Shown here: piece by piece, positions 1-11,200 of the stretch
How the letters are laid out: each line of letters opens with the position of its first letter
Numbering within the stretch: position 1 is the stretch's first letter
NCBI GenBank assembly: GCA_003833135.1
Contig: QZLH01000032.1
Coordinates: 185,285 to 220,416, forward strand
Direction: 5' to 3'
Length of the DNA stretch: 35,132 nt
From: Oehlia diaphana
Taxonomy: Eukaryota; Glomeromycota; Glomeromycetes; Glomerales; Glomeraceae
Notes under the pieces: generated by a model
What the model saw: the letters and a program-made list of their open reading frames with translations, nothing else
What the model was told of the DNA's origin: nothing
Database searches by the model: none
Translations under genes and position numbers: made by a program

Positions 1-305
1 GTCCTCCATGGTGAGGACCATCATGGTCCTACAATAATGCGCGGACAATAATGTCCTCCATGGTGAGGACCATCATGATCCTCAAATAATGCGCGGACAA
101 TAATGTCCTCCCCTCCATGGTGAGGACCATCATGGTCCTCCAATATTGCGAGGACAATAATGTCCTCCATGGTGAGGACCATCATGGTCCTCCAATATTG
201 CAAGGACAATAATGTCCTCCATGGTGAGCTATAGTCCTCAATATGAGAATGATAATGTCCTTGATGGTGAGGTCCAGTATAGTCCGTTATTATGAGGACA
301 ATAAT
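1..305. repeat. 52-bp tandem repeat (minisatellite)
   Basis: About five copies of a 52-bp unit begin at 1, 53, 105, 162 and 214. The third copy carries a 5-bp insertion (CCCTC near 110). The array decays into partial units up to about 305. Each unit contains GTCCTCCATGGTGAGG followed by the near-palindrome AGGACCATCATGGTCCT and then an AT-rich spacer. The unit is clearly richer in G+C than the rest of the window. The array reaches the window edge, so its full length is unknown. The open reading frame across it on the minus strand only reflects the repeat and is not called as a gene. Confidence 0.93.
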
Positions 306-330
306 ATCCTTACTTTTAGACCAATCAGAA

Positions 331-403
331 CCCGTGGGCTGTATATGCCCATGGGTAGTTTATAAGCTAGGATCTGGTGCGCAAAACTCCAGCTTATAAA
401 CTA
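331..403. repeat. two adjacent inverted repeats
   Basis: Positions 331-339 (CCCGTGGGC) and 347-355 (GCCCATGGG) form a 9-bp hairpin with one mismatch. Directly after it, 356-368 (TAGTTTATAAGCT) and 391-403 (AGCTTATAAACTA) are perfect 13-bp inverted repeats around a 22-nt loop. The pair sits at the end of the minisatellite and may be the terminus of a small foldback element. No partner end was found nearby. Confidence 0.6.
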
Positions 404-506
404 TGTTGATCATTTGGCTGGGGTGGGTATAGGAGAATGTTTATCAGATTGTCAAAATAGGGGGTATAAAAGAAATTTAAAAAATTCCCATGATATGCAT
501 TTATGT

Positions 507-695
507 AATCAAAAAAGTACAGCGATTGGTTACACAATTTGTGAATCAAAAAATCCGCTTCGCGAATCAAAAGAGATATATTTACTATCCCATGATTACT
601 GTATTACAAACTTCCAAATCAGAAAAAGTACAACAATTAGTTACACAATTTGATGAATCAAAAAAATCCGCTTTATAAATCAAAATGATATATTT
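507..695. repeat. degenerate tandem duplication, about 110-bp period
   Basis: Copy A at 507-583 and copy B at 617-695 share a run that includes AAAGTACA, TTACACAATTTG, GAATCAAAAAA and ATCCGCTT, and both end in GATATATTT. The copies are separated by about 33 bp of unrelated sequence. The two short overlapping frames here (414-653 and 490-678) are composed of this repeat and do not look like genes. Confidence 0.75.
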
Positions 696-1190
696 GCATA
701 AAAAGAATTTTGAGTTTATGACGATACTTCAGATTTATCTGTTTGAAATTCGGAGCGTAATGAAGCTTACATTCATATATGTCATACATCAGGATATTAC
801 CGATTATTTTAGGGAAATGGATCACTTAAAACAATAAATTCATCAAATTCTTAATATGGAGCATACTACTGAGTTTTATTTTAATAACAATAAGTATTTC
901 CAATTTCCAATGAATGAGATAAAATGAATTTATTCATTTTGTCATTCACGAGTTAACAAAATACCAGCTGGTCCCGATGATCCTTATTAATAAATGCAAT
1001 CATAAACCGATTTTGAAAGTTAATATTATCTACTAAGATTAGAAAAATTGGGAAAATCAAACATACTGTACATATATACAAGGAAAGTTCGTTAAATTAA
1101 TCAAATATTTTCCACAACTAAAATGGCACTCTTAAATCTCATTTTTCAATTGGATTATATGACACGTTTTTAATTTTTTTAAAGTATATA
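696..1190. other. intergenic, no gene recognised
   Basis: AT-rich sequence upstream of the P450 relic. I see no convincing coding frame, RNA gene or repeat. The N-terminal membrane anchor expected for a microsomal P450 should lie at the right-hand end (about 1140-1220), but the frame is already broken there. Confidence 0.5.
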
Positions 1191-2875
1191 CATGTCATTT
1201 TTATTACTATAAATATTTTACACGTGAAAAATCCATTACCTGGACCACTTCCGTTACCCCTTGTTGGAAATATTGTGGATCGTGGTTTCGATGAATTTGT
1301 TGAATATACTGAACGAATGTAAAAAAAATATGGTGATATATTTGAAATATATTTAGGTTCACAAAAATTTATTATGTTGAGTAAATATGAATATATGCAA
1401 AATATGTTTGATTATTCATTAAATTCAAAATATATGAGACGTATTCCATATTTTTAGGGATTAGATAAATTATACATGGCAGGAAAAGGAATAGAATTAA
1501 ATCATAATGTAAATGTTTGGAAATTTAACCGACATTTTATCTCTAGAGCTTTACTTACACTAAGTTTTTCTAAATATTCAGAATTTGGACACATAATTTG
1601 GTTGAAGAAATGATGGATTGTTGAAAAGATGAAGAAGATGATGATGGAAATTTCACAACTAATATTGTAGAATGGTCTCATAGGTTTACAACAGATTCAA
1701 TTACTCATTTCATTACAGGAATGAGAGTTAAGCACATTATAATGAATTATTATTATCTAGAAATAAAAAACCAAGAAAATCTATTAATGATTTAAAGGAT
1801 GCTACAAAATTTTTTAAAAGTATTAAAAACTTTAATTATTGGAGTTTATTTCTCTATTATAGTTCCGCCTTTCATTAGAAAATATTTTCTTTTTTTAAGT
1901 TATGAAAGTAAAAAACATTTACAAAGTCGTGATTGATTGTTTAGTAAAATTGATGAACTCATTAAAAGTAGAAGAAGAGAAATTGAATATACACCTTTAA
2001 ATCAACCATTAAGATTTGATATGTTAACCTCGATGGTTAACCACTTATACTGATCGAGATATTTGTGAAGTGAAATATTATGATGAAGAATATACAAGTA
2101 GACCTTTAACTGATGAAGAAGTTCGCAGAAATTTATGGGAGACATTTGTTGCAGGAATTGATACTACGGTAAATATATATTTATATTTATTTATTCCTTT
2201 AGAAAAAGTAGGATATTTTATCGCTATGGCTCAGGAATTATATAAAATCCTATTTGAATGTCACAGGCCAAAATTTTTGTTGCGCCGGACAATCACATGA
2301 CATTAGCGATGAGTGTAAATAACGCTTTATTTGCATTTTAGACTGCCAATTTATTTAGTTTTGTTGTTTACTTTTTGGACAAATATTCAAATGTTTTAAG
2401 AAAACTTCGGAATGAATTGGATTTATTCTTTAAAAAATTAGGTGATCGTTGCTTAGATTAGATTGTTTATCACAACTTGTTTATACTGAAGCAATAATTT
2501 AAAAGATCTTTAGAATATATACACCAGCACCTTAATCTGCACGAAATAGTACCGCAAAGGATATTGTGGCAAGTCTCGTATGGCCCGAAGGAACACAATA
2601 TATTATAAATATTCATGTATAAAGTATAAAGAAGTATATTGGGATGAACCTGAAAAATTCAATCCTGAAAGATGGTTTAATAACAAAAAGAGTGAAAAGT
2701 CAATGCCTCATGTAGTATTTGGTGGGGTCATAAAGTTTGTCCTGGTAGTAGGAAATTGTCTTATAATGAACTTAAAATGTATGATAGCTTTAATATATCA
2801 TAAATTGGATATTGGATATTGAATTAGTAGTTAAAGATACTCCTTTGAAAACTAAATTTGTGCTTATTAGAGCCT
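1191..2875 (+). pseudogene. cytochrome P450 monooxygenase, degenerate
   Basis: P450s are haem-thiolate monooxygenases, usually anchored in the ER. The hallmarks appear in the right order. The proline-rich hinge (NPLPGPLPLPLVGN) is near 1230-1275. The C-helix WKFNR is near 1518. The I-helix oxygen-binding motif FVAGIDTT is near 2147-2167. A FRIYTPAP stretch near 2508-2530 marks the ExxR region. EPEKFNPERW is near 2649-2678, and the haem-ligand loop HKVCPGSRK is at 2729-2755 with the Cys codon at 2738-2740. The copy is broken. The frame that opens at 1224 has stops at 1320 and 1455. There are further frame changes. The ExxR glutamate is replaced by Lys beside a stop, and the haem loop is out of frame with the PERF region and with the FGG just before it. 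Some shifts could hide unspliced introns, but the stops inside conserved blocks cannot be explained that way. The family is certain. The subfamily cannot be assigned from sequence alone. Confidence 0.88.
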
Positions 2876-2879
2876 CCAA

Positions 2880-3299
2880 TTTTCCTTTTTTTTTCTATAT
2901 TGTATCATTAATATAATATCAACTTTATTATTTTATCATATTATTTATAAAATTAAATTTCTTTACCCCAAAAATTTTTTTTAGAGTTTAAATTATATAT
3001 AATTATGTAATAACATACCCCATATTATTAAATGATTTTTTAAATTATTACCAATTATCCTCATAATTTCATGCAGATTTTACGTAATTGTTATTTAGGT
3101 CGGTTATCTCATATTACTATGTACTAGGAAAACGAAAACCGTTTAAATCCTTCACGTTGCATAACTCGCGATCTACATTTATTTAGCATATTTCAGGGGT
3201 CAAATAGGAAATGTTACATAAATCGTGATACATATTCAAAAAAAGGAATAAAATTGTCGATTGTGACAGGGGCAAAAACGGGGTTAGGGTATTAATGGA
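2880..3299. other. intergenic, no gene recognised
   Basis: AT-rich spacer between the P450 relic and the kinase-tail relic. I see no coding frame, hairpin or repeat of note. Confidence 0.5.
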
Positions 3300-3304
3300 T
3301 ATTA

Positions 3305-3520
3305 TGGAATGAACAGGGATTGAGATATAACTTTATGGTGCCTAATATTTATGATAATCAATTAGAAGATGATATGGTTGAATTTGTAGAAGCAAACAAG
3401 ACTTTAGTACAAGAACAAGCAAATACTTTTATTATGCAATCTCATCCACAAGCATATTATACAAGTCGAAGATTAATGATCTCGTTATTTATTGAATTAT
3501 TTATCAATTATTATAGGTAA
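3305..3520 (+). pseudogene. C-terminal tail relic of a TKL-like kinase
   Basis: The frame from 3320 contains QSHPQAYYTSRRL at about 3435-3474. This matches the (T/S)HPxAxYTSRLL signature near the C-termini of the intact kinases at 4687-6253 and 17315-21333 (THPQAVYTSRLL and THPEAYFTSRLL). The residues before it, with EANKTLVQEQA, resemble the charged helix that follows the C-lobe in this family. No catalytic domain lies upstream, so this appears to be an orphaned 3' exon fragment. The assignment rests on one short but distinctive motif. Confidence 0.55.
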
Positions 3521-3609
3521 AATATTTATATCATGTAATTTACAATTTTTATGAACTTCCTGACCAGATTCATTACATTCTCCATATATTCCATATACTC
3601 GTGTTCTAA

Positions 3610-3697
3610 TTTTATTTTATCAAATAATTTTATAAAATTAATTTCTCGATGCAGTGGCTAAAAAAAATACTAGTCACATGATTAAGTAATGCAATGA
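3610..3697. repeat. dispersed repeat, copy 1 (partner at 7051-7160)
   Basis: This stretch and 7051-7160 share TTTTATTTTATnAAAT, ATTTTATAAAA, TTAATTTCTC and TAGTCACnTGAnnAAGTAA in the same order. The partner carries a short insertion. This copy overlaps the 5' part of a degraded minus-strand frame. The shared block may be a transposon remnant carried to both places. Confidence 0.6.
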
Positions 3698-3995
3698 TTT
3701 CCTTTGTTTATTGACAATGACACAATAGCGATTGTTTTCTACGTTTATTTAATACACTCAGTAGTTTTCTGATTTTCCTTATCGAATAAAAAAACCTTGT
3801 AGAAGACCATTGTGCAGACTTTCAGGTAAGAAATGTTAAACCAACTTTCAATTCCAAAGGTAAATTTAATATTAATTTAAATTCATAAAGATTATCTTCG
3901 CCACTATAGTCACTATTACTATCATCCGGAATATTATCAAGTAGTAGGTCTTTAGGAAAATATTCTATAATTCTATATCAGAATAATCACTAATA
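3690..3995 (-). pseudogene. possible FAR1-like DNA-binding domain relic
   Basis: On the minus strand a frame from about 3980 reads IIEYFPKDLLLDNIPDDS, then an acidic stretch, then LELKVGLTFLT, a stop at 3822-3824, and KSAQW...RFFYSIRKIRK further on. The pattern of an acidic leader, GxTFxxW and a basic FxxRKxRK block resembles the start of FAR1/MULE-derived zinc-binding domains, which are abundant in Rhizophagus. On that reading the stop sits where a Trp codon is expected (TGG to TGA). Only a short fragment remains, so the call is tentative. Confidence 0.35.
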
Positions 3996-4066
3996 TAGGA
4001 TCTATATATTAGTCATGTGTAGAAAATCTAAAGTGATATTTTTTTTTTGAACATTTTCTATTCGGA

Positions 4067-4130
4067 GGATAGAAACTACGGTATCCAGATAATTATTTTT
4101 TCTCGGATATCTGGATACCAATTTTTATCC
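4067..4130. repeat. foldback element, related to 12901-12965
   Basis: The arm ending in GGTATCC (4067-4086) faces GGATACCAATTTTTATCC (4113-4130) across an AATTATTTTTT centre. The same arrangement, with GGTATCCGGATAATTATTT, occurs at 12901-12965. Two copies in one window suggest a short dispersed foldback/MITE family. Confidence 0.6.
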
Positions 4131-4686
4131 ACAAATACTATCTCGATAAATATTTGTTTTTCAATTTTTTATTTTGTAGATAATAAATCACATAAATATC
4201 TTTCTGTAGATAGTTTTTTAGTAAATAAATTTAGAAATTTTTTTAATAAATGAAAATAGTAATATTATTACGAAAATTTTATTAATAAGTAAATACAGTA
4301 CAAAAAATTTTTTTAATAAGTAAATACGAAATTTTAAATAAATAAATATAAAGGTTTTTTTAACAATAAATATAATGATTTTTTTTAACAAATAAATGTG
4401 AAGATTCTTTTTTAACGAAAAGTAATTCTGGTTGCGGACTGGACTGGGTTACAAATATGGATTTTTGTGCAGAACTCCAATCTAGAAGACCATTAAATTT
4501 AGAGAATTTATATAGATTTGTTAAATTTAAACATAAATAATTCCTTCTATCACCAATTGTAAAATACAAATATAAATAAAATAAATAATTACATAAGTAT
4601 AAATATGATATCTTTTATACTTTAACTGCTTAATTACTTTCATCTATAATAAAAAATAATTTAATTGAAATTCGATAGATCAAAAA
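4131..4686. other. AT-rich degenerate repeats downstream of the kinase
   Basis: Between about 4190 and 4400 a loose unit of roughly 40 bp (AATAAGTAAATAC followed by a T-tract) is repeated in degenerate form. The rest, up to the kinase stop codon, is probably 3' UTR and spacer for the minus-strand kinase. The small frames here look like chance openings. Confidence 0.5.
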
Positions 4687-6253
4687 TCACATGCAAAAGT
4701 GATTACCTTTAGAATTAATATCAAGTTTAGTAAAATCTATTTTCAAGGAATCTATAAATATTAATTGTTAGCATTGTAAAATAAATTTAAATTATTATAG
4801 CATGTTAAATATATTTACCTGAATATTCTATTAAATCATCATTATTATCAGCATTTTTTGGTTCTGGAAGATTTTTAAAATCTAAAAGTCTACTTGTGTA
4901 AACTGCTTGAGGATGTGTCATATATGATATAGTACCAGTAGATATTAAAGGTGATGAAAAAGATAACTTTTTATTAATATCATTTGCTTCGTTAACTTGT
5001 CCATAAATTACAGAATCCATCCTAGCGTAATACATATCACTACATGGATTACGAAATAATTCATTTAATTCATCTGCATTAGGTCGTTTTAAAGGGTCTG
5101 CATCCCAACATTGATTAATAATGTCAAAAACTAATTGAGGAATTTTATAATTAGATTTAGGTCTCAACCCTTTACAAATTTTCATTGCTAAGAATTCATC
5201 ATGAGCTATATCATAATAAGGAGGAAAACCTGTACAAATTTCATATGCAATGATTCCAAACCCATAAATGTCACTTTTTTGAGTATATTCTTTTCCTCTT
5301 AAAACTTCCGGAGCTACATAAGGTAATACTCCGTATATTTTTTTATTATTATTTTGAGAAGATTTAACATTTGCCGGTTGACTTAATCCCAAATCAGTAA
5401 CATAAGCTGTGCTATCAAAATCGCTTAATATATTTCCACAATGAAAATCATGATGAATTAATCCTTTTTTATGAATATCACTAAGACCATGTGCAATAGT
5501 TTGTATACTCTTCAACTTTTTGCACCAATTCATTGAAATGAATTTTTTATTCAAATGTTGTCTTAAACCACTATATTTTAATTCCATTACCATCATAAAA
5601 TTTTTTGTTTTTGGATCTTTGGTAATACCAAAACAACGAACTGTCCAACCAGAACCATATACTAAAATGTTCGATTCAACCTTAAAAGAAAATTATAGTT
5701 AGTTTAACATTTATAAAGGCTCATTGAAAATTAATGAAAAATAACTTACTTCTTTTAAAAATTCTGTCGTAATATTTTGTGAGTTATGTAAACATTTTAA
5801 CGCAACTTTTGTTTCACCTCTTCTCTCCATTTGATCGTATTCAATTATTTTCCATGGACCATCTTTCCAAACTGCTTTAAAAGTAGTTCCAAATCCCCCT
5901 TTTGCTAAATATTCAACATTTTCAAATTTATCATATTCAATCCACTCTATAATATGTTTTTCATCTTTAACTTTTAATTGTGCTTTTTGAATAAATTTAT
6001 CAACGTCATTATTTCCACTTGTCCAATTTTTAAAATTTAATTGAAAATGTTGAGATTCACATGGCTGGCACCATAAAAAATTAGTATTAATCTTCTTACA
6101 ATTTTTACATAACCCATATTTTTTATACCATTCATTTAATTCTTTGTCTATTATTAGTTCATCGATTAACGATTTTTGATTTTCAGTTAATTTCCAGATC
6201 TTAAAATCTTTTATTTGTTCAAATACGTCATCACTTATTTTAATTTCATTCAT
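4687..6253 (-). CDS. TKL-like protein kinase with zinc-ribbon leader, three exons
   Basis: Predicted serine/threonine-type (TKL-like) kinase, probably cytoplasmic. Exons are 6253-5750, 5680-4819 and 4751-4687. The introns are 69 and 67 nt (GTAAGT...AAG and GTAAAT...TAG, the latter with a GCTAAC branch site). The spliced frame gives 476 residues. The ATG at 6253 is used because the upstream in-frame extension has only a TTG. Order of parts: a CKNCKK...WCQPC ribbon, WTSGN, EWIEYDKFENVEYLAKGG (start of the N-lobe), the Gly loop AKGGFGTTF, the VALKCL lysine, HHDFHCGN, DLG, LPYVAPEVL, SDIYGFG, CWDADPLKRP, and a tail with THPQAVYTSRLL. The last exon supplies DSLKIDFTKLDI. Oddities: HRD is HHD (Arg to His) and DFG is DLG, so activity may be altered. 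The Lys and catalytic Asp are present. The gene looks intact. Confidence 0.88.
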
Positions 6254-6256
6254 TTT

Positions 6257-6344
6257 AATAAATAATTTATTAAACAAAAAAATATGTTATTAATTCGTAG
6301 AATAAATAATTTATTAAACAAAAAAATATTTTATTATTTCGTAG
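6257..6344. repeat. 44-bp tandem duplication at the kinase 5' end
   Basis: 6257-6300 and 6301-6344 are two nearly identical copies of AATAAATAATTTATTAAAC followed by an A-tract and TTCGTAG. They lie directly upstream of the minus-strand kinase start at 6253, so they form its leader or core promoter. A doubled AT-rich element here could affect the transcription start. Confidence 0.75.
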
Positions 6345-7050
6345 AATAATAATGTTATTTTATGTCGAATGATTTCAAGATCGGCAACAAAATTATGAAA
6401 AAAAAAAGACTAGTTAAAATACTGATCGGCAATAAAAATGAATAAAATAAATAAAATGATTAACTAAATATAGTAAGTAACTAACTAAAAGACGCGATAA
6501 TAATGATTTCCTCGAAACTTCTCAAAAATAAAAAAAAAAAAAAAAAATAATAATTGTTAGTAAATAAATGAAAATATTATTATAAACTGAACAATATAGT
6601 TTATATGAGTATGCAAATAGATAAATAGATTAACACTCATACATCATGGTTAAGTAATAGTCATATGATATTAAATATTTTCAGCTTTAGTGGTTTTTTT
6701 GAAATTTATCATATTCAATCCATTTTAAAAGTTAAATATTTTAAAATTTGGAATTGTTTAAAATAATCTGAAATAATGAATACAATTTTCCTTTTTTTTC
6801 AATCTTTTTTGTTAAATTTTTAAATTACAGATATTTATATTTTCATATACATTAATTTAACTTATTTGTAATAAATTTTTTTATTAAATTCATAAATAAT
6901 GATTGGTTAACCTGACTTTTTTTTTGCATTAGTTTCTTAAACAGTATTAACGTTAACGTTCTGTTTTCAAAAATTTATATTGAAGGTTAAATTTTTTGAA
7001 TTATATTTTACCAAATTTAAATTCTTTTAATTATCTGAACTGTGAACAGA
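6345..7050. other. intergenic, no gene recognised
   Basis: Very AT-rich spacer with an A-tract near 6529-6547. I see no gene or RNA. It presumably contains the upstream region of the minus-strand kinase. Confidence 0.5.
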
Positions 7051-7160
7051 TTTTATTTTATTAAATGATTTTATAAAACTTCACACTTATTAATTTCTCT
7101 ACATAGCTAGTGATTAAAAATAAATATTAGTCACGTGACCAAGTAACGCAATTTATGATT
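7051..7160. repeat. dispersed repeat, copy 2 (partner at 3610-3697)
   Basis: Shares ordered blocks with 3610-3697, ending in TAGTCACGTGACCAAGTAACGCAA. It contains the palindrome TCACGTGA. In both copies the adjoining sequence has coding-like fragments, so the block may mark the same ancestral insertion. Confidence 0.6.
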
Positions 7161-7217
7161 TTGAAAAAAGGTTCACGAAGATTGTTTATGAAATTAAGAC
7201 CTATAATTTAATTTTCA

Positions 7218-7400
7218 GTGGTTGGTCATTTTAGAGGTAAAAATGAAGCAAAATTTAATCAAGCTGAAGTAGAAAGAATGGAACCATTTATACCAGTAAG
7301 AGAGCCATTATTTTTGAGAGTAGTCATGTCAAATGTTGTAAAGTACGTCATTCTAATTAATTACTGTAATAAAATTCTTTCTATGATATTATTGTACTAA
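7218..7400 (+). other. short ORF, possible orphan exon
   Basis: A 60-residue frame begins directly after TTTTCAG, which would serve as a splice acceptor. The first 40 residues are of normal, non-low-complexity composition (GKNEAKFNQAEVERMEPFIP). The end (YVILINYCNKILSMILLY) looks like intron or UTR. I do not recognise the sequence. No neighbouring exon in the same frame was found. It may be the remains of an exon or a chance frame. Confidence 0.3.
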
Positions 7401-8080
7401 AAAGGTGAAGTAAAATGAACTTATTTGCGTTGCTTTTCATTATAGTTAATTTATAAACAATAGCTTCTTTTTCATCTAAAAATTCAAATATGTTATATAC
7501 ATTTTATTTTTATAAACAACGACAGTACGGAGTTTTTTTTGCTGTACATATGTAACCATCTTGTGACACCTTGTTATTGTAAAAGATGTACACCTAACCG
7601 TATTAATCATTGACTTACGTAATTGTAGATCATTTATTTTAAGTCCAATTTTTTTTATAATGCTGATCACATATGTGCGGACTACACTCATCAAATTCCC
7701 CATATGATTTACATTTGTAAATTTTATATCGAAATGGATATTCAGTCATTTACATTTTGTTTAACCTACCAAATTTATATTTTTGTTTTTGTTAAAAATA
7801 AAGTATGAAGTTTAAAAAAAAGGTATTTACAATTACACATTAAATCCGGTCAATGTTGATTCTTTTTATAAAAAAAAGTTTTTATCAAATTAGAAATAAT
7901 GACAATATTTCTCATGAGTCTAATAAATGCAATTTGATCCAAGTTCAAATATGGTTTAACTTGATAATTCATAGATCACATTTTCACACGCAAAAAAAAA
8001 AAAAAAAAGAAAAATATCCCAGCTCTGGACATAATAAATATAATAAATGCATATTTTCAAGTTAATAATTCACTCGTTCA
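7401..8080. other. intergenic, no gene recognised
   Basis: AT-rich spacer with an A-tract near 7991-8008. The short frames at 7476-7703 (-) and 7853-8065 (+) have no family features and are not called. Confidence 0.5.
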
Positions 8081-8112
8081 CAACCAATTCCAAAAATTAT
8101 ATATAAAGAACC
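8081..8112 (+). promoter_or_regulatory. putative core promoter of the Argonaute gene
   Basis: AACCAATTCC (CAAT-box like, 8081-8090) is followed by TTATATATAAAGAA (TATA-box like, 8097-8110), about 130 bp upstream of the ATG at 8240. Spacing and sequence fit a eukaryotic core promoter. The window is so AT-rich that TATA matches carry limited weight. Confidence 0.45.
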
Positions 8113-8239
8113 GATTATCCAGTTTCTAAAAAAAAAAAAAAATTTTTTTCTTACACGCAACCTAAATTTCGTTCTCTTTTAATATTTTTATTTATCCTAA
8201 ATAAACAAAAAAAGAATTTCTCTTCATAAACTTTATAAT

Positions 8240-11200
8240 ATGGAAGAACTCGATTTTCAGCTCGTAAAAAGACCAGGTATCGGTGATGAAGGAAAACATA
8301 TAAGAGTTCGAGCAAATTTCTTTGAAGTTACTAGGATACAAAGAGAGGATTTTTCACATTACGATGTAACGATAACACCTAAGGTCCCTCAACGATTAAA
8401 TAGGAAGGTATTTGATCGTTTTGTGGAACAAAATCGTGATGGAGTTCTTAGGGGTGCAAGACCAGTATTTGATGGTATGTATTCAATAACGAAAAAAAAA
8501 AAAATATTTTCGTTTACCAATATCAAATATTGAATAAACCAAATTGAAATGTTACTATGTAATTTTATAATATAACTTCAACAAGATATCAAAAATTGTA
8601 TTACATAATCCTTTTCTTAGACAGCAATACAGCATGATTTCTAAATATACGTTTGTACTTTAAATGTTGGTAGGAAAAGCGAATATGTTTGCACATAAGC
8701 CATTGCGATTTGAATCCGATAGTTTTGACGTAAAATATCATTTTTTTTTTTTTTCTTTTTTGAAATTAAGAAAAAAATTAATTAATTTTAATTATCATAA
8801 TTAGGTGGAATTAGAGGAAGAAGGTATGCCTTTAAGTAGGACACGACCACCTCGAAGATTCAGAATTAGAATAAAAAAAACTAGGGATATTGTTATAAGG
8901 GATTTATTCCAATTTTTAAATGCAAGAGGAGATATGACAAATAATTGTCTAATGGGTAATTCATTTTTTACTTCATTATCTTTCCTTAATGATCAAATCT
9001 AATCTCACAATGGATTATAATCTTATTTTATGTAACAAGCAATAATGTCAATGGACATTATTATCAGTCACAAGATTTCTGCAAAATTTCCTACTGTACG
9101 TAGATCATTTTATAATCCGCAAGCAAATAAATATCTTTGCGGAGGTTTAGAGTTTTACCAGGGGTATTATCAATCAGCACGTCCTACGATGAGTGGAAGA
9201 ATGATGATAAATGTAGACTTAAGTGCTACCGCTTTTTATGAAAGTGGTCCACTTATTGATATAGTTGTAAAGATATTAGATAATATTAGAACCATCAATG
9301 ATCTACGTAAAGGCCTTTCACCAAAAGACCGTCACAAAGTTGAGGATTTTATAAGAGGACTTAAAATAAAGGATAATCATAGAACGGGAACTAGACGAAA
9401 ATTTAAGGCTGAAGGTTTAACTCTAACTCCAGCTTCTCATACTACGTTTGATAGAGGTGATGGTAGCGAAATCGATGTAAAAACGTATTTTCTAAATGCT
9501 TACAATAGACCTTTATTATATCCATTTCTTCCTTGCGTTGTCGTGAGAGGAAATGTTTATCTTCCAATGGAAGTGTGTGATATAGTCCCGGTAAATTATA
9601 TATTCATCTGACGATATCATATAATGTAAGAAATTTAAATTATTTTATATTAACAGGAACAACGATATATGCGAAAATTGAATAGAGACCAACAAGATTT
9701 AATGATGAACTTTACTCGTCATAATCCGTCCATTCGGGCAAATAAGATTCAGGATGGTCTCAAATTATTAAATTATCGAGAAAATGAATACCTTCAACAA
9801 TTCGAAATGAGTATATCAAACGAAATGGCTGTGGTAGGTTTAAATATTATTTTGCACCATAGGAAAGAATAAATTATATTTTGATAATAATTGGATCTTC
9901 AATAACGCGAAATTTATCTTCAGGTGAACGCTAGGATTCTTCCCACCCCAACAATTGAGTACCGCCAAGCAACAAGGGAATTTCGTGTCGAGCCTAAAAA
10001 TGGAGTATGGAACTTACGAGATAAAACATTAGCAATAGGTGCTACCCTTGGTTCTTGGTCAGTTTTGGCCTTTTTAGATGAAGATACTTTACCTAAACCT
10101 GTTATTGAAAAATTCTTGATAGAATTTACTAATACGTGTCATAATACGGGAATGGTAAGTTAAATGATATAAACCACGAATCATTAAAGTTTCTTTTTAA
10201 TCATCTGTCGATCTTTAACAGAATATTCCAACTAAGAAACCTCCCATAATGCATGCAAATCCTCAAGGAAATATTGAGAAATCATTAAAACAAGCCTGGA
10301 TAAATGCTGGTAATGCGGCGAGAGCTAAACCACAACTTATTCTTTGTATTCTCCCAAACAAGGGACAAGATTTATATGCTGAAATTAAACGTGTTAGTGA
10401 CACTATTATCGGTGTCCCAACACAATGCATCCAAAGGGCATACTTGAAAGACCCGAAAGTACAATATTGTGCTAATGTTTGCCTAAAAATAAATGTTAAA
10501 CTTGGAGGAATGAATTCATCCCTTCTTCCCAAACATATTAAGTTTGTAGCTGATGCTCCCACTATTTTGATAGGTGCAGACGTATCTCATCCTCCACCTG
10601 GTAACTACATTTATATATATATATTTTTACACAAAGTATTTTTTTAATATATTTATGTTTCTTGCATCTTTTTCAGGTGATAACGAAATTCCATCTTACG
10701 CTGCGCTTTGCGGTTCTATAGACTCTAAGGCATCCCGTTATGCAGCGACAATTAGAGTTCAAGCCAGGCGTGAAGAAATAATAGTAGATTTGGGAAATAT
10801 GGTTAAAGAATTGTTAAAAGTGTTTTATCAGTCTTGTGGACTCAAGCCCAGAAGAATTTTATTTTACCGAGACGGAATTTCAGAAAGCCAATTTAATCAT
10901 GTGTTAAAGGATGAATTAAATGCGATTAGAAGTACTCATTTTATATCATTCCTAGATTTATTCAAACGTTTAATTAATTTATTTGGTTTACTTTCGGCCA
11001 ATTATAATTACCATAGATGCATGTCAAGCTCTTGAAGCTGATTATAAACCTACTATCACGTTTATTGTGGTACAGAAGAGGCATCACACCCGTTTTTTCC
11101 CAATGGAAAAGCAAAATAGCGATTTTAAATCGGGAAATTGTCTTCCTGGTACCGTTGTCGAAGAGGCTATTACACATCCATTTGAATTCGATTTTTGTAA

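Noticed and set aside
21..209. 62-residue minus-strand frame with repeated EDHDGPHHGG
   Set aside because: It is a translation of the 52-bp minisatellite, with no start context or independent coding signal.
1..305. CRISPR-like array
   Set aside because: The units are contiguous and full-length similar with no unique spacers, and the context is eukaryotic. It is an ordinary minisatellite.
10263..10562. 99-residue frame antisense to the Argonaute gene
   Set aside because: It lies fully inside exon 7 on the opposite strand. The Argonaute frame is strongly supported, so this is a shadow.
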